Positions 1 to 7,414 of a stretch of 12,920 nt of DNA are shown piece after piece. Source of the DNA: Parvibaculum sp036499025 (GTDB lineage: Bacteria; Pseudomonadota; Alphaproteobacteria; Parvibaculales; Parvibaculaceae); the NCBI GenBank assembly GCA_036499025.1, contig DASYEM010000037.1, positions 1-12,920 of the forward strand, written 5' to 3'. The notes beneath the pieces were generated by a model that saw nothing but the letters and a program-made list of their open reading frames with translations, made no database searches and had not been told where the DNA came from. Each line of letters starts with the position of its first letter. The stretch's first letter is position 1. The position numbers were made by a program, and so were the translations under genes.

Positions 1-66
1 AGCGGACGCGGGAGCGGCGAAGATAACAAGCGCCGTTGCAGCGACGATGAGAGAAAGATGTTTCAT
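1..66 (-). CDS. N-terminal fragment of a secreted protein (signal peptide only)
   Basis: Reading leftward from an ATG at 64-66, 22 codons remain before the window edge and encode MKHLSLIVAATALVIFAAPASA. This is a textbook Sec signal peptide: one Lys after Met, a hydrophobic core, and an APASA ending that fits signal peptidase I cleavage after the last Ala. No twin-arginine pair is present, so Sec rather than Tat export is expected. The start lies 11 nt beyond the stop of the TonB-dependent receptor. The TGAGGA sequence that holds that stop also serves as its Shine-Dalgarno, so the two genes are probably translationally coupled in one transcript. The mature protein is outside the window and its function cannot be read. 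From position it may be a periplasmic partner of the receptor. Confidence 0.75.
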   Translation of the reverse strand, partial: MKHLSLIVAATALVIFAAPASA

Positions 67-77
67 GTGTACGATCC

Positions 78-2204
78 TCAGAACGATGCGGTGAAGCCAG
101 CAAAGACACTGCGGCCTTCACCGGGGTAAAAGTTTTCCTGCGTGGGCGCGTAAGTCGTGACGGTGGTATAGCTGCCGATGTAGCGCTTGTCGGTCAGGTT
201 GCGACCTTCAATGAAGACGCGAAGACCCTTGGCGAGATCGATGCCGCCCTGAAGGCCCAGCGTCGTATAGCCCGGCACCTTTTGCGTATTGGCGTAATCG
301 ACGTAGCCGCCATCCGGCACCCAATCGATTGTCGGCGCAATGTCCCAGCCGTGGCGCGAGCGATAGCGCAGCGCCGCCGAATAAACATGCGGCACAGCGC
401 CGGCGAGCTTGTTGTCGCCATAGGTTGCGTCACCCTCGAAACGGAAATTGCTGTAAGTGTAGACCTGTTCGAATGTGAGCTTGTCGCCATCCGGCAGCCG
501 CTTGGGCAGAAGTATGCCGCCTGCATCCAGCACCAACGATGCCTCGACGCCTTGATGCAAAGTCCGCCGCGCATTGAAAGTCGCTGCCGGAATGCTGGGG
601 CTCGTCGTGAAGTTGACGAGTTCGTCTTCGACCTTGGCGCGGTAAAGCGCGACGTCCCATGCAGCGAGACCAACCGTGCCGCGCGTGCCTGCCTCGAAAG
701 TCAGCGCACGCTGCGGGTCAAGCGGCGTGAATTGTGTACTTGCGCCAAGCGTCTGAGTGAGATCGCTCATGATCGGCGGTTCATAGCTTCGCGTCACATT
801 GGCATAAGCCTGCACGGCGGAAGCTATATCCCAAAGTACGCCAATCTTCGGGCTCGCCGAGGTGAAATCGGCATCGTCACTCTTCTGGATGCCGGTTGCG
901 GCGATGGTCGTATCATAACGGCGCGTCGAGTTGATGCCTTGTACGCCTGTCACGAGCGCGACGTTTTGTATGACGTAGAAAGCATTCTCGGCATAGAGCG
1001 TCGAAGTTGTCGAGATCTGCGTGCTCTCCTGCAAGAGCGAACCGCGACTGCCGCTGACATTGGCATAGTTGTTGCCCGTGAGCGCCGTGTAGCCATAGCG
1101 CAAACCTGCCGTCACCACATCGCGATGTCCGAACAGCGTGCCTTCATCAGTGTAGCGCGTGAAAATGCCGGTATTGCTGCTGCCCTGATCGAGCACCTGA
1201 TAGATGGGATGGAAGAGTGTGTGATAGCCGAAATAGGCACCAACATCGAGCTTGCCGTCGTCACCGATCGCAAACGTCGTCTTGTTGGCGAAACGCACTG
1301 AACGCGAATTGCGTTGCTGGTTGCCCGCGAGCGCGCTGCCTTGCGCGACCGTGGGATTGTTCAACGCCGTGTTGAGCGTCAGCGTGCCCGGCAATTCCTG
1401 ATCGACGGAATTATAGTTGAGATAGAAACGCGTCTCGACATCGTCATTGACGCGATAGCCGAGATTGGCGGCGAAGCGGCCCGATTTTTCCTTGCTGTGG
1501 TCGCGATAGCCGTCCGAGGTCAGGCCGGTCATTGAGGCAAAGAAATCGACATTGTCGATGACGCGCGCGACTTCGCCGTGAGCGCGGATGGTGCCGAAGC
1601 TGCCGCCGTCGACGCGAAACAGGTTTTCAGCCTGCGCGGTGTAAGCCGTGGGGGTAACGAGGTTGATCGCCCCTCCGAGAACCGCCGCCCCATATTGAAG
1701 GCCGTCGCCACCGCGATAGACCTCTATATGCTGAAGGATCAACGGATCGACTTCCTGAAAATCGCCTTGGCCATCAGCGTCGTTGATCGGCACTCCATTC
1801 TGGAGAAGCTCGATGCTGCGCAGATGGTAGCTGCGGCTGAGGCCTGCGCCGCGGATCGAAAGACGGACTTCCTGACCGTAACGCTTCTTGGCGAAGATGC
1901 CGGGTGTGAAGGCGAATGTATCTTCGAGATTGGCGGCGTATGTGTCTTTAAATTTGTCGGCGGGGATAATGCCGACTGCGCCCGGCATGCGGGCGAGCTC
2001 GCGCTGCTTCTCTTTGATGCCCGGGGCGGTGAGTGTCCCGGACTTGGCGTCGCCGGGATCAAGGCCGTCAAGCGCCGTCGGCTCGTCGGCGGTGATGGTA
2101 AGCGGGTCGAGGATGACAGCGGGGGCTTCGGCGGAGAAGGCCGGAGCGGCGGACAGAAGGGTGATGATGGCCGTTGCCAGGCCATGTGGGAAATATCGCT
2201 TCAT
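78..2204 (-). CDS. TonB-dependent outer-membrane receptor
   Basis: This 708-residue outer-membrane active transporter is energised by TonB-ExbB-ExbD. Residues 1-25 form a Sec signal peptide ending PAFSA. A likely TonB box, ILDPLTITA, follows at about 31-39. The plug domain covers roughly 73-185 and carries the typical strings LSIRGAGL (115-122), LLQNGVPIND (133-142) and the IEVYRGG...YGAAVLGGAINLVTP stretch near 160-185. The rest is a 22-strand-type beta barrel ending in the usual terminal Phe (GFTASF). The plug resembles FecA-like receptors (COG4772), but that class covers iron, copper and other substrates, so the ligand is not assigned. The gene sits 92 nt downstream of a DUF2946-type gene and is followed at once by a gene for a secreted protein. 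A hairpin leader lies 24 nt before its ATG. The ribosome binding site is weak (AGAGAGAAAAC before ATG). Confidence 0.93.
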   Translation of the reverse strand: MKRYFPHGLATAIITLLSAAPAFSAEAPAVILDPLTITADEPTALDGLDPGDAKSGTLTAPGIKEKQRELARMPGAVGIIPADKFKDTYAANLEDTFAFTPGIFAKKRYGQEVRLSIRGAGLSRSYHLRSIELLQNGVPINDADGQGDFQEVDPLILQHIEVYRGGDGLQYGAAVLGGAINLVTPTAYTAQAENLFRVDGGSFGTIRAHGEVARVIDNVDFFASMTGLTSDGYRDHSKEKSGRFAANLGYRVNDDVETRFYLNYNSVDQELPGTLTLNTALNNPTVAQGSALAGNQQRNSRSVRFANKTTFAIGDDGKLDVGAYFGYHTLFHPIYQVLDQGSSNTGIFTRYTDEGTLFGHRDVVTAGLRYGYTALTGNNYANVSGSRGSLLQESTQISTTSTLYAENAFYVIQNVALVTGVQGINSTRRYDTTIAATGIQKSDDADFTSASPKIGVLWDIASAVQAYANVTRSYEPPIMSDLTQTLGASTQFTPLDPQRALTFEAGTRGTVGLAAWDVALYRAKVEDELVNFTTSPSIPAATFNARRTLHQGVEASLVLDAGGILLPKRLPDGDKLTFEQVYTYSNFRFEGDATYGDNKLAGAVPHVYSAALRYRSRHGWDIAPTIDWVPDGGYVDYANTQKVPGYTTLGLQGGIDLAKGLRVFIEGRNLTDKRYIGSYTTVTTYAPTQENFYPGEGRSVFAGFTASF

Positions 2205-2228
2205 GTTTTCTCTCTGATACGCGACGAG

Positions 2229-2259
2229 CGTCCGATGCGGGTGTTCCCTGCATCAGACG
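2229..2259 (-). promoter_or_regulatory. Stable hairpin in the leader of the TonB receptor gene
   Basis: Read on the minus strand, a 5' arm CGTCTGATGC (2250-2259) is followed by a single bulged A (2249), GGG (2246-2248), the loop AACA (2242-2245), CCC (2239-2241) and the 3' arm GCATCGGACG (2229-2238). In RNA all 13 positions pair, one as a G-U wobble that is a mismatch in DNA. That favours a role as RNA rather than as a DNA operator. It ends 24 nt before the receptor ATG. No T-run follows, so it is not a canonical terminator. A second option, GTCCGA pairing with TCGGAC, would compete for the same 3' arm. It could be a protein-binding leader, an mRNA stabiliser or a dispersed palindromic repeat. 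The function is inferred only. Confidence 0.6.
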
Positions 2260-2296
2260 TCGGACCAACTTCAAATGTGACGGAGGATCGTGGCGA

Positions 2297-2692
2297 TCAG
2301 GCCGGGGGGCCGCGCGGATGAGCGGCGGCGTGGAAGAGCGCGCTGACGAGCCCCGGCGCGGAGGGCAGAGTGACGAGGGCCGCCAGTTGCGGGGCTATGG
2401 TCGCAACGGCTGCGATCACCAGAACCGAGCAATGGTTGATGCAGGACTTGCACTCATGATGATCGGCAGGGGCCTGTTTGACGGGCTTGCCGTTCTGGTC
2501 GAGGAAGATCTCTTTTGCTTCCCCACCGGCGCAGATCGTGGCTTGGATCAGCCCGCGCGTCGTGGGGCTGGCCAGGTCATAGAGCGTCGGAACAGCGATA
2601 TGGGCGAGGATCGCCAGAAGCGCAATCATCCCGGCGGTCCGCTGGCGGACCGTCTGAAGGAAGCTGCTGCCGAAGTAAGACTCGTACCCCAT
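2297..2692 (-). CDS. DUF2946-type small membrane protein with His/Cys motif
   Basis: The protein has 131 residues if translation starts at the ATG at 2690-2692. A hydrophobic segment at about 21-40 (a signal-anchor or uncleaved signal) precedes a short polar region with Cys54. The cluster HHECKSCINHC at 78-88 comes next, then a second hydrophobic stretch at about 89-123. The pattern hydrophobic N-terminus, IC-x-GG, D-x-NGKP, then H-x-C-x2-C is typical of DUF2946, a family of unknown biochemical role often encoded beside TonB-dependent receptors, including copper-type ones. The His/Cys cluster suggests metal binding, which is inference. The start is uncertain: no good Shine-Dalgarno precedes 2692. 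A TTG at 2786-2788 would add 32 poorly fitting residues, and an internal ATG at residue 22 is also possible. It is divergent from argS and lies upstream of the receptor in the same direction. Confidence 0.72.
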   Translation of the reverse strand: MGYESYFGSSFLQTVRQRTAGMIALLAILAHIAVPTLYDLASPTTRGLIQATICAGGEAKEIFLDQNGKPVKQAPADHHECKSCINHCSVLVIAAVATIAPQLAALVTLPSAPGLVSALFHAAAHPRGPPA

Positions 2693-2823
2693 GTGCGGAG
2701 ATGAGCATTTCGAGCCGAAACGCGAAAGGACCAATTTGTCGCTGGCGACTGGAAAGCCGGAGGGCCTGAGGTTAGAGTGCGCCCGCAATCACAGGCTCAG
2801 ATTCAAGCTAACTGACGGACAGA
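2693..2823. promoter_or_regulatory. Divergent intergenic region between the DUF2946 gene and argS
   Basis: These 131 bases separate two genes that point away from each other, so both promoters should lie here or, for the minus gene, at its edge. A dyad GTCGC-TG-GCGAC lies at 2738-2749. I see no convincing -35/-10 pair for either direction. The site in front of argS (ACGGACAGA before ATG) is a modest Shine-Dalgarno. The regulatory role is inferred from gene orientation only. Confidence 0.4.
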
Positions 2824-4569
2824 ATGAATATTTTTCGGCATTTCGAGGCACGGGTCGAAGCGGCTCTGACGGAGTTGGCACAGGAGGGGGCGATCCCCGC
2901 TGGGCTCGACTTTGCCCGCATCGCCGTCGAGCCGCCGCGCGACGCGAGTCATGGCGACCTCTCGACCAATGCCGCCATGGTGCTGGCCAAGCCCGCCGGA
3001 ATGTCGCCACGCGCGCTGGCCGAGAAGCTTGCGGCCAAGCTCAAGGGCGAGGCTTCCGTCACCGAAGTAACGATTGCGGGACCCGGCTTCATCAATATGC
3101 GTCTGACCAGCGACATCTGGCAGACGGGCATCGCCGACATTCTGGCGAGCGGCGCGGCCTTCGGAGCCAGCGATCTTGGCAAGGGCGAAGCGGTCAATAT
3201 CGAATATGTTTCCGCCAATCCGACCGGGCCGATGCATGTCGGCCATGTGCGTGGCGCGGTCTTTGGCGATGCGCTGGGCAACCTGCTTGAGAAAGTCGGC
3301 TATCGCGTCTGCCGCGAGTATTACATCAACGATGCGGGCGGTCAGATCGAGGTCTTGGCCCGTAGCGCCTATCTGCGTTACCGCGAAGCGCTGGGCGAGA
3401 CGATCACGATCCCCGAAGGGCTTTATCCGGGCGACTATCTGAAGCCGGTCGGCGCGGCGCTGGCGGCAGCGCATGGACAGAAGCTGACGCAGATGGCCGA
3501 AGCCGATTGGTTGCCCCTCGTGCGCAACACCACCATCGACATGATGATGGATTTGATCCGCGGCGATCTCGCGGTGCTCGGCATCGTGCATGAAGTTTTC
3601 TATTCCGAGCGCGAGCTGCACAAGACCGGCGCCATCGAAGCGGTGCTGAACCTGCTGGAAGACAAGGGCCTGATCTATACGGGCGTTCTCGAACGTCCGA
3701 AGGGTGAGACTTCCGACGATTGGGAAGAGCGGCCGCAGACACTGTTCCGCTCGACGCAATTCGGCGACGATCAGGACCGTGCGCTGAAAAAGTCCGATGG
3801 TTCATGGACCTATTTCGCGCCGGACATCGCCTATCATCTCGACAAGTTCAGTCGCGGCTACAAGAAGCTGATCGACGTCTGGGGCGCCGATCACTCGGGC
3901 TATATCAAGCGCGTCAAGGCAGCGGTTGCCGCCGTGACGGATGGCCAAGCCGAGATCGACGTGAAGGTCTGCCAGCTCGTGCGGCTCTTCCGCGATGGCG
4001 AGCCTTTCCGCATGTCGAAGCGCGCGGGCGATTTCATCACGTTGCGCGATGTCGTCGATGAAGTCGGCAAGGATGCCGTGCGCTTTATGATGCTGACCCG
4101 CAAGAACGATGCCTCGCTCGATTTCGATTTTGCCAAGGTGATGGAGCAGTCGCGCGACAATCCGGTCTTCTATGTGCAGTACGCTCACGCACGCATCAGC
4201 TCGGTATTGCGCAAGGCAAAGGAAGAAGGCTTCGACATTTCGGATGCGGCGCTCGCCAAGGCCAATGTCGCGCTGCTGACGGACGAAGCCGAACTCGGTC
4301 TTATCAAGCTGATGGGCGCTTTTCCGCGCGCCATCGAACAGGCGGCGCTGGCGCACGAACCGCACCGCATCGCCTTCGCGCTCAACGATCTGGCTGCGGG
4401 ATTCCATGGTCTTTGGAATAAGGGCAAGGATGAACCCGGTTTGCGGTTTATCCTGAGTGAGAACGGGGATGTTACCCTAGCAAGGCTCGCCCTGATTCGC
4501 GCCGCCGCCCATGTGCTGGCGGCGGGTCTCGGCGTTCTCGGCGTGGAGCCGGCGGAGGAGATGCGCTGA
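2824..4569 (+). CDS. argS: Arginyl-tRNA synthetase
   Basis: This class I aminoacyl-tRNA synthetase charges tRNA-Arg with arginine in the cytoplasm. Its 581 residues fit the family length. The N-terminal additional domain spans about 1-85 and includes HGDLSTNAAM near 43-52. The catalytic core has the HIGH signature as HVGH (138-141) in the string SANPTGPMHVGHVRGA. The second signature appears as MSKRAG (397-402). The anticodon-binding all-helical DALR region includes the hallmark YVQYAHAR (450-457) and ends GLGVLGVEPAEEM. The start ATG at 2824 has GGAC a few bases upstream and begins directly with the usual NIF...F N-terminus. The gene opens the long rightward gene block, and its stop shares one base with the start of the next gene. 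Confidence 0.98.
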   Translation: MNIFRHFEARVEAALTELAQEGAIPAGLDFARIAVEPPRDASHGDLSTNAAMVLAKPAGMSPRALAEKLAAKLKGEASVTEVTIAGPGFINMRLTSDIWQTGIADILASGAAFGASDLGKGEAVNIEYVSANPTGPMHVGHVRGAVFGDALGNLLEKVGYRVCREYYINDAGGQIEVLARSAYLRYREALGETITIPEGLYPGDYLKPVGAALAAAHGQKLTQMAEADWLPLVRNTTIDMMMDLIRGDLAVLGIVHEVFYSERELHKTGAIEAVLNLLEDKGLIYTGVLERPKGETSDDWEERPQTLFRSTQFGDDQDRALKKSDGSWTYFAPDIAYHLDKFSRGYKKLIDVWGADHSGYIKRVKAAVAAVTDGQAEIDVKVCQLVRLFRDGEPFRMSKRAGDFITLRDVVDEVGKDAVRFMMLTRKNDASLDFDFAKVMEQSRDNPVFYVQYAHARISSVLRKAKEEGFDISDAALAKANVALLTDEAELGLIKLMGAFPRAIEQAALAHEPHRIAFALNDLAAGFHGLWNKGKDEPGLRFILSENGDVTLARLALIRAAAHVLAAGLGVLGVEPAEEMR

Positions 4570-5390
4570 TGTCGGATGGCGGACGGCAAGAGCCCGGTTA
4601 CGGCTACGAACCTGAAGAGGACGACTATTACACCTATGATGCGACCGACGAGGAAGACGAGGGGCGCCGTCGTCCCATTGTCGTACTCGCAATCATTGCG
4701 CTCATCGTCGTTTTCGCGGGCGTCGTCTTCCTCGCCTATAAGCAGGGTTTGAAGCAGGGCGCGCAGGGCAACCCGCCCGTGATCCGCGCCGATGGCACAC
4801 CCTCCAAGGTCGCGCCGGTCAATCCCGGTGGCATGGAAATCCCGCATCAGGATCGCTCGGTCTATGACCGCATGTCGGGCAGCAATGCCGATGACAACGC
4901 TCAGCCCGATGCCGAACATCTTTTGCCCAAGCCAGAAGAGCCGATGACGATGCAGGAGCCCGCTCCCGCCACATCGCCTTCGGCGACGGAGCCGCCGCCT
5001 GCCTCGGCTGTGACGGAGGACACAGGCACCTCGCCGGTTCAATCGGCTCCGGTCGGTCCGGTGCAAATGACGCCGCCAACGCCACCGGCTGCAACGCCGA
5101 CCGCTCCGTCCGTGACGGAAACCGCGCCCGCCGCGACGAGCGGAGCTGGCGGCTATGTGGCGCAACTCGCAGCCTTCCGCGACGAGCCCTCGGCGCGCGC
5201 CGAACTCAAGAAGCTGCAAAAGAAATTCCCGTCTCTCGCGGGATTGAGTGCCGATATCCAGAAAGCAGATCTGGGCGACAAGGGCATCTATTACCGCCTC
5301 CGCGCGGGCTATCTCGACAAGACCAAGGCACAAACGCTCTGCACCGAGTTGAAAGCGAAGGGGCAAGCCTGCCTCGTCAGGCCGAAGTAA
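4569..5390 (+). CDS. SPOR-domain membrane protein
   Basis: This 273-residue bitopic inner-membrane protein is predicted to bind peptidoglycan in the periplasm. Residues 1-35 are a short cytoplasmic tail that is strikingly acidic and Tyr-rich (Tyr 11, 13, 20, 21 and 23), ending in GRRRP. A single membrane helix lies at about 36-57. A Pro/Ala/Thr/Ser-rich linker runs from about 66 to 192. The C-terminal SPOR domain (about 194-273) begins GGYVAQLAAFRDEPSA and includes YYRLRAGYLDKTKAQTLC. SPOR domains recognise denuded glycan strands at division septa, so a role in division or septal wall remodelling is likely. It is not FtsN by any clear criterion, and many SPOR proteins share this layout. Start and argS stop overlap as TGATG, and the next gene, nagZ, is also a cell-wall gene. 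Confidence 0.9.
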   Translation: MSDGGRQEPGYGYEPEEDDYYTYDATDEEDEGRRRPIVVLAIIALIVVFAGVVFLAYKQGLKQGAQGNPPVIRADGTPSKVAPVNPGGMEIPHQDRSVYDRMSGSNADDNAQPDAEHLLPKPEEPMTMQEPAPATSPSATEPPPASAVTEDTGTSPVQSAPVGPVQMTPPTPPAATPTAPSVTETAPAATSGAGGYVAQLAAFRDEPSARAELKKLQKKFPSLAGLSADIQKADLGDKGIYYRLRAGYLDKTKAQTLCTELKAKGQACLVRPK

Positions 5391-6409
5391 TGCCCGTCCG
5401 AGCCGCCATTTACGGCTGCGCTGGGCATAAGCTCACCGACGCTGAGAGGCGCTTTTTCAGGGAAGCGGAACCGTGGGGCTTCATCGTCTTCGCTCGCAAC
5501 ATTGCCTCGTTCGAGCAGCTTCGGAGGCTGACCGATGAGTTCCGCGAGATCGCCGGATATGACGATGTGCCGGTGCTCATCGATCAGGAGGGCGGCCGCG
5601 TCGCCCGGCTGAAGCCGCCGCATTGGCGGACCTATCCGCCGGGACGGCGCTATGGCGAACTTTATGCGCACTCAAAAGAGCAGGGGCTCGAGGCTGCGAG
5701 GCTTGGCAGCCGTTTGATCGCGGCGGAACTTGCCAGTGTCGGTATCAACGTCGATTGCCTGCCGGTGCTCGACGTGCCGGTGCCGGGCTCCCATGACGTG
5801 ATCGGCGACCGCGCTTATGCCGAGACGCCCGAACCGGTGATCGCGCTTGGCCGGGCCGCCGCTGAAGGGCTGCTCGAAAGCGGCGTGTTGCCGATCATCA
5901 AACACATCCCGGGGCATGGGCGGGCAGGCGTCGATAGCCATTTGAGCCTGCCGGTTGTCGAAACCGATGCGAAGACGCTCAGCGCCACGGACTTCGCGCC
6001 GTTCAAGGCGCTGGCCGACATGCCGGTCGCGATGACGGCGCATGTGGTCTACACGGCACTCGATACCGAGGCGCCGGCAACGACATCGCGCAAGGTCATC
6101 GGCGACATCATTCGCGGCGTCATCGGCTTCGATGGATTGTTGATGTCCGACGACGTGTCGATGCAGGCGCTGAAGGGCACGATTGCCGAGCGGACGCGGG
6201 CGTGTCTCAAGGCCGGTTGCGACATCGCGCTTCACTGCAACGGCAAGATGGACGAGATGGAAATGGTGGCGGGCGAAGTCCCGATGCTGGCGGGGGATGC
6301 GCTGCGCCGCTCGACCGAAGCGCTGGCCCGGCTGGGCACGCCGCCCGATTTCGATGAGCCGGCCGGGTTCGCCCGATTCCGGGAACTGATGGGCGCTTCC
6401 TGGGGATAA
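5390..6409 (+). CDS. nagZ: Beta-N-acetylhexosaminidase, glycoside hydrolase family 3
   Basis: This cytoplasmic enzyme removes N-acetylglucosamine from anhydro-muropeptides during peptidoglycan recycling. Its products can also influence AmpR-type beta-lactamase induction in species that have it. The 339 residues are a one-domain GH3 barrel as expected for NagZ. Visible signatures are IDQEGGR (64-70), the loop KHIPGHGRAGVDSH (171-184) with the Asp182/His184 catalytic pair, and LLMSDDVSM (250-258), in which the first Asp of SDD (Asp254) is the expected nucleophile. No signal peptide is present, consistent with a cytosolic location. The start overlaps the SPOR gene stop as TAATG, which implies translational coupling. 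The following scpA gene begins 48 nt after its stop. Confidence 0.95.
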   Translation: MPVRAAIYGCAGHKLTDAERRFFREAEPWGFIVFARNIASFEQLRRLTDEFREIAGYDDVPVLIDQEGGRVARLKPPHWRTYPPGRRYGELYAHSKEQGLEAARLGSRLIAAELASVGINVDCLPVLDVPVPGSHDVIGDRAYAETPEPVIALGRAAAEGLLESGVLPIIKHIPGHGRAGVDSHLSLPVVETDAKTLSATDFAPFKALADMPVAMTAHVVYTALDTEAPATTSRKVIGDIIRGVIGFDGLLMSDDVSMQALKGTIAERTRACLKAGCDIALHCNGKMDEMEMVAGEVPMLAGDALRRSTEALARLGTPPDFDEPAGFARFRELMGASWG

Positions 6410-6457
6410 CTGCGAAACGGGGTACCAGCGGTCCGGGGCCCGGGGTATAAGGGCCGG

Positions 6458-7414
6458 ATGCAGGAAACGTCCTCACATAGCGAAGCAGACGCCGGGGCGC
6501 CAGGCTTGCCGCCTGACGCCGCAGCGCCCGATGCTTTCGAGGAAGGCCCCCCGCGCGGCGCCGCGGAGGAAGAGTCCGCTGATTCGCTGATCGTCGATCT
6601 CGATGGCTTCGAAGGTCCGCTCGACGTTTTGCTGACGCTCGCGCGCAATCAGAAGGTCGACCTCACCCGCATTTCGATTCTGGCGCTAGCCGAGCAATAT
6701 CTCGACTTCATCAATCGCGCGCACCGGATGGAGCTTGATCTCGCCGCCGACTATCTGGTCATGGCGGCCTGGCTCGCTTATTTGAAATCGCGTCTGCTGC
6801 TGCCACCCCCCGATGTCGAAGAGGGGCCGAGCGGCGCGGAGATGGCGGCGCGGCTTGCCTTCCAGCTCCAGCGTCTCGAAGCGATGCGCAATGCCTCGCG
6901 GAATATCTTTGCTCGCCAACGTCTCGGCCTGCATGTATTTCAGCGCGGCGCGCCTGAAGGTATTCGCCTTGTTAAAACAAGTGCATATCAAGGAACGCTC
7001 TATGATCTTCTAAAGGCTTATTCCGATCAACGCCTCAAAACCCATGTCACGCATTGGGAACCGAAGCGGCTGCCGATCATGGCCATTGAAGTTGCCCGCA
7101 AGCGCCTCGAATCCATGCTGGGTATGATGTTCGATTGGGGGCGCATCGACGCCTATTTGCCGACCGAGTATATGAGCCCCGAGCTGCGCCGCTCGACGCT
7201 TGCCAGCATGTTCAGTGCCGCGTTGGTGCTGGCCAAGGATGGCGAAGTTGAGATAAGGCAATCAGGGGCTTACCAGCCGCTCTTCATGCGCAGGAAGAGA
7301 GATGAAGACCGCGAGGCTTCCGCCATAGCTGAGAGGCTTGCGGAGGAAGACGCCGCTGCCGAAAGTGCGCTAACGGCAGACACCACCGACAACGGCCAGC
7401 AGACCGAAGAATGA
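6458..7414 (+). CDS. scpA: Segregation and condensation protein A (kleisin)
   Basis: ScpA is the kleisin that bridges the SMC heads and binds ScpB to form the bacterial condensin, acting in chromosome compaction and segregation. The 318-residue protein begins with about 42 low-complexity acidic residues. The SMC-binding N-terminal domain follows: FEGPLDVLLTLARNQKVDL (51-69), EQYLDFI (79-85) and the long helix AADYLVMAAWLAYLKSRLLLP (96-116). A middle linker leads to a C-terminal winged helix (about 244-280) that includes STLASMFSAALVLAKDGEVEIRQ. A second acidic tail ends the protein. AAGGG lies 5 nt before the ATG. It is longer than many ScpA proteins because of the two tails. Its stop overlaps the scpB start as ATGA, matching the need for both subunits. 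Confidence 0.96.
   Translation: MQETSSHSEADAGAPGLPPDAAAPDAFEEGPPRGAAEEESADSLIVDLDGFEGPLDVLLTLARNQKVDLTRISILALAEQYLDFINRAHRMELDLAADYLVMAAWLAYLKSRLLLPPPDVEEGPSGAEMAARLAFQLQRLEAMRNASRNIFARQRLGLHVFQRGAPEGIRLVKTSAYQGTLYDLLKAYSDQRLKTHVTHWEPKRLPIMAIEVARKRLESMLGMMFDWGRIDAYLPTEYMSPELRRSTLASMFSAALVLAKDGEVEIRQSGAYQPLFMRRKRDEDREASAIAERLAEEDAAAESALTADTTDNGQQTEE

Noticed and set aside
282..1301. Long open frame on the plus strand opposite the TonB receptor (about 339 codons), with smaller ones at 1578-2321 and 2174-2704
   Set aside because: The translations are Arg/Ala/Ile-rich with no recognisable domain and lie wholly antisense to a clear receptor. They are typical shadows in GC-rich DNA.
2229..2259. 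Hairpin as a Rho-independent terminator after the DUF2946 gene
   Set aside because: No T-run follows on the minus strand, and the next gene starts 24 nt later in the same direction.
2205..2296. Cobalamin-type riboswitch before the TonB receptor, prompted by GGGAA in the leader
   Set aside because: The gap is only 92 nt, too short for the full fold, and a B12-box-like sequence is not visible.
2738..2749. Dyad GTCGCTGGCGAC between the DUF2946 gene and argS as an operator
   Set aside because: A 5-bp arm with a 2-nt centre is common by chance in GC-rich sequence, and no second copy or promoter anchors it.
2803..5366. Long minus-strand open frames opposite argS and the SPOR gene (2803-3759, 3802-4407, 4185-5366)
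   Set aside because: They are antisense to genes with full family motifs. Their translations are compositionally odd and show no domain or ribosome binding site worth reporting.
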